DNA from: Plectosphaerella cucumerina
Lineage: Eukaryota; Ascomycota; Sordariomycetes; Glomerellales; Plectosphaerellaceae
Direction of reading: 5' to 3'
Assembly (NCBI GenBank): GCA_020746995.1
Contig: JAGPXD010000002.1
Span: 3,658,001-3,722,000 of the forward strand
DNA: 64,000 nt
Each line of letters starts with the position of its first letter. The first letter of the stretch is position 1. Below, piece after piece: positions 10,177-20,513 of this stretch. The notes under the pieces are model-generated. The model worked only from the letters and a program-made list of their open reading frames with translations. It did no database searches and had not been told where the DNA came from. The translations under genes and the position numbers were made by a program.

Positions 10177-11236
10177 ATGGAGAAGAAGCCCGCCCAGAAG
10201 TATTCGAGCCTCCTTGGCCCCGTCGACGATGTCGCGTCTCCACGCCCCCGGACATCGTCGAATGCCTCGCAGGCGAGACCTGCGCAGCGCTACGAGAGCA
10301 TGCTCTCGCCCGCCGATGCGCCCAACACAAGCAACACCGCATCCCCTCGCTACTCCAGCATAGTGAACCCTGGGAATAACCTTCTCGTGGCCACCGGTTC
10401 TGATGCGCCACCGCCATACCAACCTGCTCAACCTGCGCAGCCCGCTCCCGCTCGGCGCTCACCTTCCCCCGCACCCTCAAAGGCAACCACCCCGGACGAC
10501 GATGTCGGCCCTGATAGCGACGAGCTAGTCCCTCCGGACATGCTCCTTCTTGCCGGCACCGAGATCTATGGCACAAAGACCCCCCACGCGCCGCCCATCT
10601 ACAGGCTCAACCTCGCCATCGGCCACCTTCGCGAGTCCAACATGACCGTATCCTTCTCACGCCTCGACTACCGCGGCCACGCTGGCGCAGCTCACGCCCC
10701 GCGCGAGCGACACATGTACAACCTCCGTCGCTTACCTCGCATCATGATGCCGAAATGGCAGTACCACCTTGAGGCCCTCACACGCAGCACCCTCGGCCAC
10801 GTCGGCCTGCACACGCACAAGAGCATCACCGGGTCCGGCTATCGCGCCTTCAATCTCACCCGGCCCAACAAGGCCGCCGAGTTCGTCCAGGGTGACACCC
10901 TCTTCGACGTCAAGGTTCGCAAGGGGGGCCACACCGAGTGGCGCTCCGCCGGCGACAAGAGCAAGACGATCCTTGCCTACGAGACGGCCGAGGACGGCAT
11001 CTTTCGCCTCACGGTTGTTGAAGCCGTCACCCGAAAGACGCGCGACGCTCTCGTGGCGACGTGGTGTCTCAAGCTTTGGTGGGAGATTGCCGTGTCCAAC
11101 GTTGAGCCGGTGACTTGGGAGGAGGTGAAGCGGATTCTGCAGACGCGGACGAATGAGTTTCCAATTGGCACGGGTGCCGGATATGTATGTCCTCCCTGGA
11201 GAGGGGTTGCATGTGCATGCTGACGATTCACAGTGA
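10177..11236 (+). CDS. Conserved-looking fungal protein of unknown function
   Basis: Exon 1 is 10177-11184. The second exon is only the stop codon TGA at 11234-11236, after an intron 11185-11233 (GTATGT donor, GCTGAC branch, CACAG acceptor). The product is 336 residues. The first ~125 residues are Pro/Ser/Ala-rich and probably disordered, with three short repeats of a (K/R)Y(S/E)S(L/M/I) motif spaced about 30 residues apart. The remainder looks folded, with strands alternating around WQYHLEALTRS, GYRAFNLTRP, GDTLFDVKVRKGG and CLKLWWEIAV. I do not recognise the family. If the intron were retained, 12 further residues would be added before TGA at 11221-11223. Coding sequence and splice signals are convincing, but function is not known. 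Confidence 0.7.
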
Positions 11237-11385
11237 TGATGAGATGCGAGAGGGGCAGCCATTGCTTGAGCCAGTCCGAAGATACCCAGATAGAGCCGTT
11301 GCATTCATTACTGCATCTCAATTTCAGAGTCGTCGAATTATTTGATAGACAGCCCATCTTGACCGATAGGCGGGCATACGCCAAA

Positions 11386-12260
11386 TCACGACTGGCTCCA
11401 GCGAGAATACTCCTCCTTGACCTCGTCACGCCACCTGCCCAGCGGAGGACGACGCTCACTCAGCTCCTTCGACGCCCAGGTCATCCTCTTGACATCCATC
11501 TCCTCCGTGACTTCATTGTCAGGGCAGATGATGTAGAACTCGTCTTTAGCCATCTTCTCCTCGAGGTAATCGGCCACCTGCTCAGACGTCCAGGCCGCTG
11601 CGGGCTTCTCTCTGCCAGAGCCACTTCCCCCCAGACCAGTGAAGGTCCATCCAGGTACCAGAAGGTGCACGCTCGTGTCGTCCGCCCTCAGGTCGAACGA
11701 CAGATGCTCAGTCACCGTCTTCACGGCAGACTTGCTGGCGTTGTAGGCCGGGTTGCCGGGTGGGTTTGTGATACCCTGCTTGGACCCGGTGATGACGATG
11801 GCGGAGCCCGGCGTAGCCTTGACGGTGGGAAGGAAGGCGCTGATGCCGTTGATGACGCCGAAAAAGTTGACGTCAAAAAGGGTCCTAAAAGAAGACGAAT
11901 CTCCCCAGCTGGACGATGGCTGGATGCCGGCGTTGAGGAAGAGGAAGTCGAGGCGGCCTGCGTCAAGGATGTCAGCGGGGTTGTTCCTCAGGTGGCATTG
12001 GGGGCCGACTTGCCTCCAAACTCGGCGTCGACCTTCTTCTGAAGCGTTGCCCAATCCTGTTCGCGACTGACATCGACTTCAGCAATCGAGAGTCCAGCTC
12101 CAGAGGCTTCCTTTGCGGCGGCAAGCAAGCTCGTGTTCCAGTCCGCGATCAGGACTTTCATGCCGTGGCCGAGACACTTCTTCGCAACGGCCAGGCCGAT
12201 GCCGGAAGCACCGCCGGTGATGAGTGCCGTCTTGGCGGAAGTGAAAGCGAAAGGAGCCAT
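11386..12260 (-). CDS. Short-chain dehydrogenase/reductase (SDR)
   Basis: Two exons, 12014-12260 and 11386-11957, 272 residues. The classical SDR signature is complete: TGGASGIG cofactor loop at 15-22, an acidic residue after strand 2 (LIADWN) suggesting NAD(H) preference, NAG at 91-93, and catalytic Ser141, Tyr154 and Lys158 in AYNASK. The intron 11958-12013 has a GC donor (GCAAGT) and joins EFG to GRLDFLFLNAG without a gap. Without splicing, a stop arises directly, which supports the intron. The substrate is unknown. It is tail-to-tail with the unknown gene at 10177 and sits 365 bp downstream of a second, different SDR on the same strand. That 365-bp gap holds no other gene. Confidence 0.87.
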
Positions 12261-12625
12261 GGTTCGTATTGAATTCAGTTCGTATCCGAGAAAGAGGAAA
12301 ATTGAAGCTCGGGTGGTAGTAACAGTGATACTCAAATACCGTGACTGGTGGATGCCCCCTCCCCTCATTGATGACCAAGCAATGAGGGGGTCGATGTGAC
12401 GTCTGCACATTGATGACTTGAACAGGGAAAGTGGAAGCGCCGGCGAAAGAAGCCATAGCAGCGCGTCTGGAGGAATCTTAATTCTCCTTGTTAAAGTTCG
12501 ACGAAGAGTATGTAGGTTGCAAATATGATCTTCTTGTCCCTAATGCTACATTATTGGCAGTTTTAGACGGCAAAGGCCACTCCTTAACAGAGAACACGTC
12601 CATCCGCAAGCCTCCATCGACCGCT

Positions 12626-13592
12626 TCATTTCCGACGATCGTTCCACTCCCGGTCAAATCGCGTCAGCGCCCTCTGCGCAGTAGGAACGCAGTCCAAAGA
12701 CTTGATCGAGACCCTATCCGGCAGGCTCAGCATGTACAGCACCGAGTCAGCCAAGTCCTCAGCCACCAATGGCTCATATCCCTTCAAGAACTCGTCCATG
12801 GCATCCTGGTCATACTTGACGCGCTGCAGGTGGAAGTGCGTCACCACGCAACCAGGCCTGAGCGTCATCACCTTGATGTCCGAACCCGTAGTTTCCATGC
12901 GAAGAGAGTTGCTGAAGCCCTCGAGGAACGCCTTGCTGGCGTGGTACACTGCCTCGCCGTCGAAAGGGGGGCATTCGAGGCCCGTGACAGACGACACATT
13001 GATGATGGCGCCCTTTTGGCGCGGCCACATGCTGCGATTGAGAACAGAGTGGCTCGTAAACATGACGCCATTGATGTTGGTGCCGGACATTTGTTGCACT
13101 TGGTCGATGGGGATTTCCCAGAATCGCGAAGGCGATCCGAGAGCGAGGCCGGCCTGTCGAGACTTTTGTAAGTAATTGATGCTCGCCATTTGAAGATCAA
13201 GAAGTGCTCACATTGTTGATCAGGATGTCAATGGGCCCAAGGTCGGCGATTGTCTGCTGCACAGCACGGTCGACATCGGTGTGGCTCTGGATGTCAACAG
13301 CGTACACTCCAATCTTGACTCCGTAGCCCTTGGCCTCTATCGCATCTTGTACTGCTTGAAGCTTGTCCTGAAGTTACAGTATTAGAATTGACAAGGCCGT
13401 CGCCGGGATTCACAACTTACCTTGCTTCTAGACACGAGGGCAATGTTGACGCCTTGCTCTGCGAGCTTGATTGCGATGGCTTCGCCGATGCCCATCGAGG
13501 CACCCGTCTGTAGATGACTTAGCGCGTCGAAAGAAAGCCCAGAGCGCAGGGAAGCTCACAATCAAAGCGGTCTGTCCCTTGAGAGATTTCAT
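12626..13592 (-). CDS. Short-chain dehydrogenase/reductase, second gene
   Basis: Four exons: 13560-13592, 13421-13507, 13212-13367 and 12626-13153, 267 residues. The first exon encodes only MKSLKGQTALI, and the next starts directly with TGASMGIG (12-19). NNAG lies at 91-94, Ser147 in NVSSVTG, and Tyr162/Lys166 in YHASK. Introns of 52, 53 and 58 bp have GTGAGC, GTAAGT and GTGAGC donors. The family oxidises or reduces alcohol/carbonyl groups with NAD(P)H. The central PFDGEAVYHASK layout resembles 3-oxoacyl-reductase-like members. It is not a recent duplicate of the neighbouring SDR, since the motifs and exon structure differ. Confidence 0.87.
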
Positions 13593-14438
13593 TGTGCCAG
13601 GGATTTTTCGATTGGTAACTCTGAATTACACGGAAATGGACGTTCAGACAACTTGAAAGTGATGATGTTCTGCGTAGGCGATGAAAGAAGTTTGCTATAC
13701 CAGTCCCCTATAAATGCAGTGTCATGGAATCCTGTTCAGGGTCTTAGATCTACGTAGGCGGGGTAATCAACCCTTTCAGCGGCAAGTCTAAGCGCCAACT
13801 CTCGCCGATCGAGTCACAAGTGTGATCCCATTTGTAAGCGCAAGCTGAACTTCTTCTCGTCTGTCGGCAGGCTGGGAGTGGCTGTGAAGCAAGGAGGCAG
13901 ATCTGAGCCAGGCAAAATGGATGCGTAGCCGACGTGGCAGTGTGACAAAAGCCTGCATCAATGTCAAGGAGATGTTGTCATACCCGTCAAATAGCCCATA
14001 GCCCAAAACTATGCTACCTCAAGTCAGGTATGGCTAGTGTTTGCGCTGAGAGATCCTCCGGGAGCAAAATGCTTCCGGCGGCATGAAAGCCTGGTCGCGC
14101 CAACGCCCAGCAGCAACACTGGCTGAAAAGGCAACCGCAGCAGTACGAATGGCTCTTGATAATTGGTGAGCGGGTCTGAGAAATACGGCAGACAGCTGCA
14201 GGCGAAGTGGATGTCGACACAGGCATACTTGGGCTGTATGAAGACTGCTGGGTGATTATATTGCCGTCAACATTGCTGTCAGCGCCTGAGCAAGCCAAGT
14301 ATTGGAGCCTGGGCTATATAAATCTATACCTACTTGACTCATTTCCCCGTTGATGTGGAATACAACCTTCAATCTGACAATCACGAGAATCAGTTGGTGA
14401 CACCAGGTCTTTGTGTCTCGTCACTGATGGTTACAATC
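13593..14438. other. Intergenic upstream of the SDR and the AKR relic
   Basis: No gene recognised. It may contain further unrecognisable remains of the aldo-keto reductase whose N-terminal half is missing from the downstream relic. Confidence 0.4.
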
Positions 14439-14804
14439 TATGGCTGGTACTATGACGGATTGTCCAAAAGTGCGTCACGCGCGAACCCCGATCCGCAACA
14501 CTTGGGAGGCTTTCGAGGAGCTCCGCAACGCAGGGCTTGTCAAGAACATCGGCGTCTCAAACTTCAACCTCCAAGCTGTCCTCGACATCTTAACAAACTC
14601 CAGATCCATGTCTCGATGCTTCAGATCGGTCAGTTGATGGCCTGGCAGTGCAGCCGCAAGGAGCGTATGTCGGAGAACCTGGACGTCGTTGGGTTTGACC
14701 TCGAGGAGGAAGAGCTCAAGGACATTGTAGCGGTAGACATGGGCCTTCACTTCAACGACCCGGGGGTCTATCTCCCAGGCCAGCCTCTGCGTCTGTTGAC
14801 CTAG
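14439..14804 (+). pseudogene. Aldo-keto reductase (xylose-reductase-like) relic
   Basis: Fragments of an AKR are spread over two frames. YGWYYDG starts at 14439. The frame then shifts near 14485 to TPIRNTWEAFEEL and GLVKNIGVSNFNLQ. It shifts back near 14600 to IHVSMLQI. After an internal loss of roughly 90 residues it resumes as SRKERMSENLDVVGFDLEEEE and ends GLHFNDPGVYLP before TAG 14802-14804. In intact members these pieces are in this order in one frame. The N-terminal barrel strands with the catalytic Asp-Tyr-Lys-His are absent. Two frameshifts plus deletions make it non-functional as an AKR. A reader finding only a 65-residue open frame would miss it. Confidence 0.75.
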
Positions 14805-15222
14805 ATGAACCTAGCCTATTGAGTTGCACAAGACCCCGGATGTGCAACTCTGTAAATCTAGTCTGTACCTGAGGTCGATGACCGGGTTGACACGTCACAC
14901 GAGAAGCTAGATAGGAAGACCATGTTTGTACAGAGTCCAACCTGAGTCCAACTTGTGCAACGTTTCAATGAAGGGAGGGAGATGGCAGAGAAATCTGAGA
15001 ATAATTATGCTTGCCTTGCTTGAACTACACTGCTTTGCTCCTAGTTTCAGACTGAAATTTGCTCCTTAAACCAGGCAAAAACCCGCATAAACCTCATAAC
15101 CAACAATCTACATATCCTCCAAATTCTATCTACCTCGGTGCGTGCCTACGTTTCCTCGGCCGCCCAAGCTACGTGTGCTGTATGCCGAGAGTATTACTAG
15201 TGCTGCAGATGCATGATCTCGC
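14805..15222. other. Intergenic between AKR relic and PRM10-like gene
   Basis: No recognisable coding sequence or RNA. Confidence 0.45.
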
Positions 15223-17872
15223 CTAGAAACTAAAGAGGCCGCTGCGCCGCTTGCCAAGCGGGTAGATAATGAGGGCGCTGATGAATAGACCGACAGCAAT
15301 GCCAATAGCAATCTGGATCATGGACGCAGCGACGTTGAAGACGACCGTGTTGAGCGACTCGCCGTGCTCAAACTGTACGCTGCCGGTGCCGTTGACCTCC
15401 TGGGTCGAGTTGGTCAGCATGTTGGCAGTGCTCAGACCGCTAAGCAGACCGCCAGTCGAGGCCAGGCCTCCAGGCACCTGGGTGAAGATGGCGGGGATGA
15501 GGGTGGCGGCGGCGACGCCGTGGCGTATGCGGGAGTAGAGGTTGGCAAGAACTCCAACGGTGAGAGCGCCGAGTGTATTCGCGATCTGGGGCGCAGCAGC
15601 GAAGCGGCGGCCGCTGAAAAAGTTGACCATGTACCCTGCGAAAGCGACCACCACCATGACGGGCATCTGGCGCCACTTTGCCTGGTAAAGGACGGCGATG
15701 CACACGACGAAGATGGGGACGGCGACGAAGGACCAGTAAGCAGGAATGGGGTCCTGGCAGGTGGTGGCCGAGGTGGCGTTGGCGTCGAAAAGGCCGTACA
15801 AGGCAGCCCCGACAGTAATACCGAAGCCGAGGAAGAGCGAGTAGATGATGGCGTAGACGATCCGGATCGAGCCGGGGACGATGGCGCGGGATTGGAGTTC
15901 GAGGGCGGAGCAGACTAGGGGGTCAGGAGAGTCCAAAGGGGGGTGTAGGAATGAAGAGACTACTTACGGACCATGTATCCGGGGAGGAGCATGACGATTC
16001 CGCCCTGCGCCATGGCAGAGAAGCAGAAGAGGTCGCCGCCGCGGATGCTACCGAAAGCTCGGGCGAGGAAGCTGATGAGAACAGTGGCGCTGACTTCGAG
16101 CACGTTGCTGTAGAGCATGGACATCGGAGCCACGATGAGCTGCAGGAAGCCGACGAGACATCCGAAGCAGAAGGTCAGGGGCAGGTCGATGAGACGGGCG
16201 CTGAAGGAGAAGGGGGCGGCCGAGGCACTGGTGAGGCCAAAGACGAGGACTCGCAGCCAGGCGTGGAACTTGTCACGACGGCCCATCAGATCCTGGAGCT
16301 TGGCGGTGCCTTCCTCGGCGCCGATGACGTCGTGTATAACCTCCTTGTACACATGATGCGTGTCCTTGAGGCGGCCGAGATCGATGCCTTGGGCGGTGCG
16401 GACGATGCGCACCTCGGTGGTGTGAGTCGAGCGGTCATCGAAAGAGATGATCATGCAGCCAGGAAGATACAGAAATTGGCCGTCGATCTCGAGGATATTA
16501 GCAGTCGTCGACAGGTACTCCTCGAGGCGATGTGTGGGAGCACCGAAGAGCATCAGGGCTCGGCACAGCTTGATGATGTAGTCCTGGCGAGCGAGGGTCT
16601 CGGCAATGTGAACCGTGATGCGAAGCTGCTCCTCGTTGTTCTGGAGGAGGGTGCTAAGGCGGGAGCCGCTGCCGGTGCGCTTGTGCATGGGCGGGCGCTT
16701 CTTGTTGGCAGGGGTGCTGGCGCCCTTGGGCGAGCCGTCATTGGGGTTGGCGAGGCGGGCCGAGGCCTCGACGAGGTTGATGAGGGTATCCTGGGACCGG
16801 TTCTGCTCGTACCACTTGCGGCGGTTTGGCGTTGTGGCACCGGTGCCCGAGGAGCCGGGGGTTCCCGGGAGCGTTGTATCGCCGGCGAGTGAGGACATGG
16901 ACCCCGTACTGATGTGGCGGGGTCCTTGGGCCGAGGAAGAGGTCGGGGCTGAGGCAGAGGGGTCACCAGGCTGCTTGTACAGGCGCAACAGCTGCGAGAG
17001 CACGTTTCCACGATACTCTCCAGGTGCCTCGACACTGTACAGGCCGTCGTAGTTGCCGTCGTTGATCTCTGCAGGTGCCTCGCGGTGACGATGGTCGGTC
17101 GAGGAAGACGCCTCGGCGGGCACTTGCTGGTAGTAGGGGTTGTTGCTGCTGCTTCCGCCGCCACCGCTGCTGCCGGCCTTCTCAGCAGTGGCCTGCCGCC
17201 ACGTGTGGGCGCGGACTAGCTTGCGTGCCTCCAGGGTGAGGTAGTTCTGGTGGCTGTCCTTCTTTTTGCCCCCTTCTTCCTCGTCCTCGGTCGCGAGGGC
17301 AGAGTGGGCGCCATTTCGGGCGCTCATGTCTCGGAGGGGAATGAGGTCACCCTCGCTCGTGTTGGTGACAGCATCGGATTCGATGGAGACGCGGGACGTG
17401 GCGGGGGAGTATTCTTCGCGGCGGTTGACCTTGGCGGCCACCTGCCGTGCTCGTTCTTGGGCTGCTACCTGTCGGGCACGCTCTTGGGCGGCGGCAGCAG
17501 CCTCCATGGCGATGGCATCGTGTCGATCGAGGGGTTCTGCAACGGAAAGTTAGGAAGAGAAGAAGGGGCATGAAGGGGCGGGGAAAGCTTACCACGCAGA
17601 ATGGGCTTCGGCTTGGGGACGAAGGGGTCGCCGAGCTCGTGAGCGGGAGGCGTCACAGGCGACTTGGATCGGGGAGGAGGATTGTCTTGGGCGCGGCTGT
17701 TGAACCGCACACGACCCTTCTCCTTCTTCACGGCTGCATCCGCAGCGGGTGCAGCGTCGTCGGCGATGGGAGACGTCGAACTTCCTCGACTGCTCTCGCC
17801 ACCCTCGATCTGCTGCTGGCGGGGGAAGGGCGGGGGGTCATCGTCATCCTGGGCGTTGTTTGTTGCGTCCAT
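15223..17872 (-). CDS. PRM10: Prm10/ThrE-family multi-pass membrane protein
   Basis: Exons 17593-17872, 15968-17536 and 15223-15914 give 846 residues from the first in-frame ATG (17870-17872). The N-terminal ~400 residues are charged, Ser/Pro-rich and disordered. Then comes the DUF1212/ThrE domain (IAETLARQDYIIKLCRALML, FGAPTHRLEEYL, FLYLPGCMIISFDD, ending GGIVMLLPGYMV) and the second integral membrane half (GALTVGVLANLYSR, FTQVPGGLASTGG). Yeast Prm10 is pheromone-induced and its relatives resemble bacterial threonine/serine exporters. The transport substrate in fungi is not established. The frame stays open upstream to 17971 (RQLLESNRSVEAVDIFSPDS), looks coding and lacks an ATG, so a short upstream exon ending near 17971-17990 is likely. 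The true start is therefore unresolved. Confidence 0.82.
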
Positions 17873-18964
17873 TGCATCGACGATTGGGCTCCGAGAATCC
17901 GGCGAGAAAATGTCGACAGCTTCTACACTTCGATTGCTTTCGAGCAGTTGGCGAGGTGAAGCCGAGGGCAAAGTTGGCGATGTCTGCTTCCTCTCCCACG
18001 GCAGTCAGTCAGAAGAGCAGACGGCCGGCTCGGGAGCAACCACCTACGCCATCGCCTAGGGACCCTGACACAGCAGCGAGACGGCGAGGCCAGAGTTCCC
18101 CGGAAGCGCATTCTTTTTACGTCACGCTTTGCGTCGCGACTCGCCGAAAGCTTCTCCACATGGTCGAGCTCGCCTTTTTCCAAGGCGCGGCAGACATGGC
18201 GACTGGCTGCTGTTTGCGGGGATCTCGGCAAGTGGAGGTGGGCATACGAAAAAAATTGTGCAAAGGACGGCCGTGTCCGAGGAGCCGTGGGGATCTAGAT
18301 TCTAAGACCCCTGGATTTCCGGTTCTGCGGTTGCGCAAGCAGGGAGTGCTGACTCGGGAGCGGGGGAGCAGCGAGGCGAGGTCCGAGAATGCGAGGTGAA
18401 AAGGGGGTGGGAAGACTTGGGCGGATGAGATGAACGATGGCAGTCGGGCATGATCATGTGCCGTAGGTAAGGTGGTAGTTCCAGGGGAAAATCCCCGACC
18501 GGGTGATGCTGAAGTGCAATTGACATCAGTGATTGGCTTAGCGAGTGACCAGCACCTGCCGCGACGTCGCCGCCCGGCATCTATTGGAGGTGCGGGACTT
18601 GCCGCCTGTCAACTTGAACCCCGGGCAGGCCCCTTGTTGCATCGCTGCAAGTTGACCTGCTCCTTCGATCTCATGAAGCACTCTCAGCATCCATGATGGC
18701 TATTTCACGATACTCGGATGCTTCGATAGAGTCATCCTGCCCATGGGATGTGTGACAACGGAAGCACTCAAGGCAGCTAGTTTGCCACCGCCCTGTCATG
18801 ACATCGGTGTCACGTGGGCGGAGGAACCATGCCGTCCCCGAGCGGAAGGTGGGGGAACACAACATGAGGCGGGTCACCGCGGTGTTCTTGGCGAACCCCC
18901 GCCTCACCAGTGACGCCAATCCAGTGTCTTTGCTAGCCGTCTCATACTATAGGAGGGCTTCTAG
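17873..18964. other. Upstream region of PRM10-like gene and downstream flank of PhyH pseudogene
   Basis: Bases 17873-17971 are probably still coding for the PRM10-like protein. Beyond that I see no gene. Confidence 0.45.
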
Positions 18965-19954
18965 CTAAAGTTTCTGTGCAGAGGATTTCCAGGCCCCGTA
19001 TCCCTTGAGAAGCGCCTCAACTACACGCCTAGGGCTCACCCCGTCAACATATCCGACAAAGGGGGCGCCGACTTTGTAGCCGAGCATGTCTACGAGACGG
19101 GGTGGGATCTCGTTTAACTTGTCCCACTTGACAGCCAACATCTGATTCTCTAGGGGACGCATCCAAGGTTGGCAGTACTGGACCGTGAGAGCATTCCGCT
19201 CTGAATTCGATGTGTTCTGGCCACCACCATGCCAGAGTGTTTCCAAGAAGTAGACCAAACTTCCTTAAGGCATGATGACTGAAATAGCTTGACTACGGTC
19301 CGGTGTCTCGGTGTTGCCCCATCCATGAGACTTTGGAACCACTACTATGGCGCCATTCGATTCGGTATAGGCATCAAGCGCAATCATAATAGCCTATCCT
19401 TGATTATCAGCATGGACTAGCTGGATACCGTAGGGAAGATGAGATACTAAAGAAGATACAGAGCGGGAAGTACATACAGTACCGAATAGTTTGTGAGGTC
19501 GCGGAACTGTGACATACCCATCATCGTGGCGAAGGGTCTGTGGCTTCTCGCCTGGTTGGATGTTGATACTATAAAGCACACTTAGGAGAAAGCCAGGATC
19601 GAGGAAATATTCGTTGAGTACAAGAACGTCCGGATATAAGACGAATTCGTCAAACACTCGCGACTTATTGAGCAGTGCATACACTCGACGAGTATTATAG
19701 CCTTCGAACGGATTTCGCCCATATTAAGATGCCGGGCCAGCCGCCGAGCTGGATAAGAGGTGGACAAGTTCTGCCTTTGCTTTTGCAATCGTGGACTTGG
19801 AAAACGCATTGGGAATAATGACGTATCCGTTTTCTAGAGTTTGGTCGATAAGCTGCTGGACTCGAGGGTTAACCGGGTTCAAGTTCCTGGCAAACCGCTT
19901 ATCGACACCAACTTCGAGGTTAATATCGCTCATTTCCTGGAGCCTGGAGGTCAT
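18965..19954 (-). pseudogene. Phytanoyl-CoA dioxygenase-family pseudogene
   Basis: Exons 19478-19954 and 18965-19393 (intron 19394-19477, GTATGT...GATAG) give a 302-codon PhyH-type frame. The family comprises Fe(II)/2-oxoglutarate oxygenases. Family-like stretches run end to end: NGYVIIPNAFS, YALLNKSRVFDEFVL, PGEKPQTLRHDDGY with the His-x-Asp iron site region, ESNGAIVVVPKSHGWG, then FLETLWHGGG with the distal His and VQYCQPWMRPLENQ. Two in-frame TAA codons interrupt it, at 19724-19726 and 19265-19267. No splice signals flank them that would remove the stops. Each stop is one C-to-T change away from CAA in a CpA context. The upstream His position reads Arg-His-Asp-Asp, which may also be altered. 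Protein from this locus would be truncated before the active site. Confidence 0.8.
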
Positions 19955-20513
19955 GGTTTCAAACCCTTTCGGTGGAAATGTGATTGCTATTCCGGGAGAA
20001 AGGCCTGGACGTATGTGTCCAGCTTTATAGTCACGCCTGCGTCGGATTCTAAGCTCAGGAAAGGACAAGCCGAAGCTCTACTCTGACGCAACAAACTAGC
20101 GTGATTACTATTCTCATAATAATTACTGTGTAGGAAACCTCGGTTTAGGGCAGACGAGATTCCCGGTGATGTATCTGTACAAAGTAGCCTCGGTAATATG
20201 TGGGTCTTGTTCATGTCCGGTCGAACCCTGTTGGAGAAGAATCATCACGATGTAACGTCCGTCCGACTTTCCGCCACGGACGTAGGTAGTTATATAACTT
20301 GCTAACGCCGTATTAGTACAGTGGCCTTACTGTTACCTCACTCCGCTGGGGCACTTCTGCTGGGGTACCCAGGGGCCGTGTGTTTTTACCCGAGACTCAA
20401 CCTCCAACCTGCGTCACGGTATAGCGTGCTTCAATACCAGGCTTCATTGCATTGCCAACGACGGAGAGTACAATTGCTATCTATGGTTCTTCTCCGCATC
20501 AAGCGAGATCTCT
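19955..20513. other. Intergenic upstream of PhyH pseudogene
   Basis: Visibly more AT-rich than its neighbours. No gene recognised. Confidence 0.45.
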
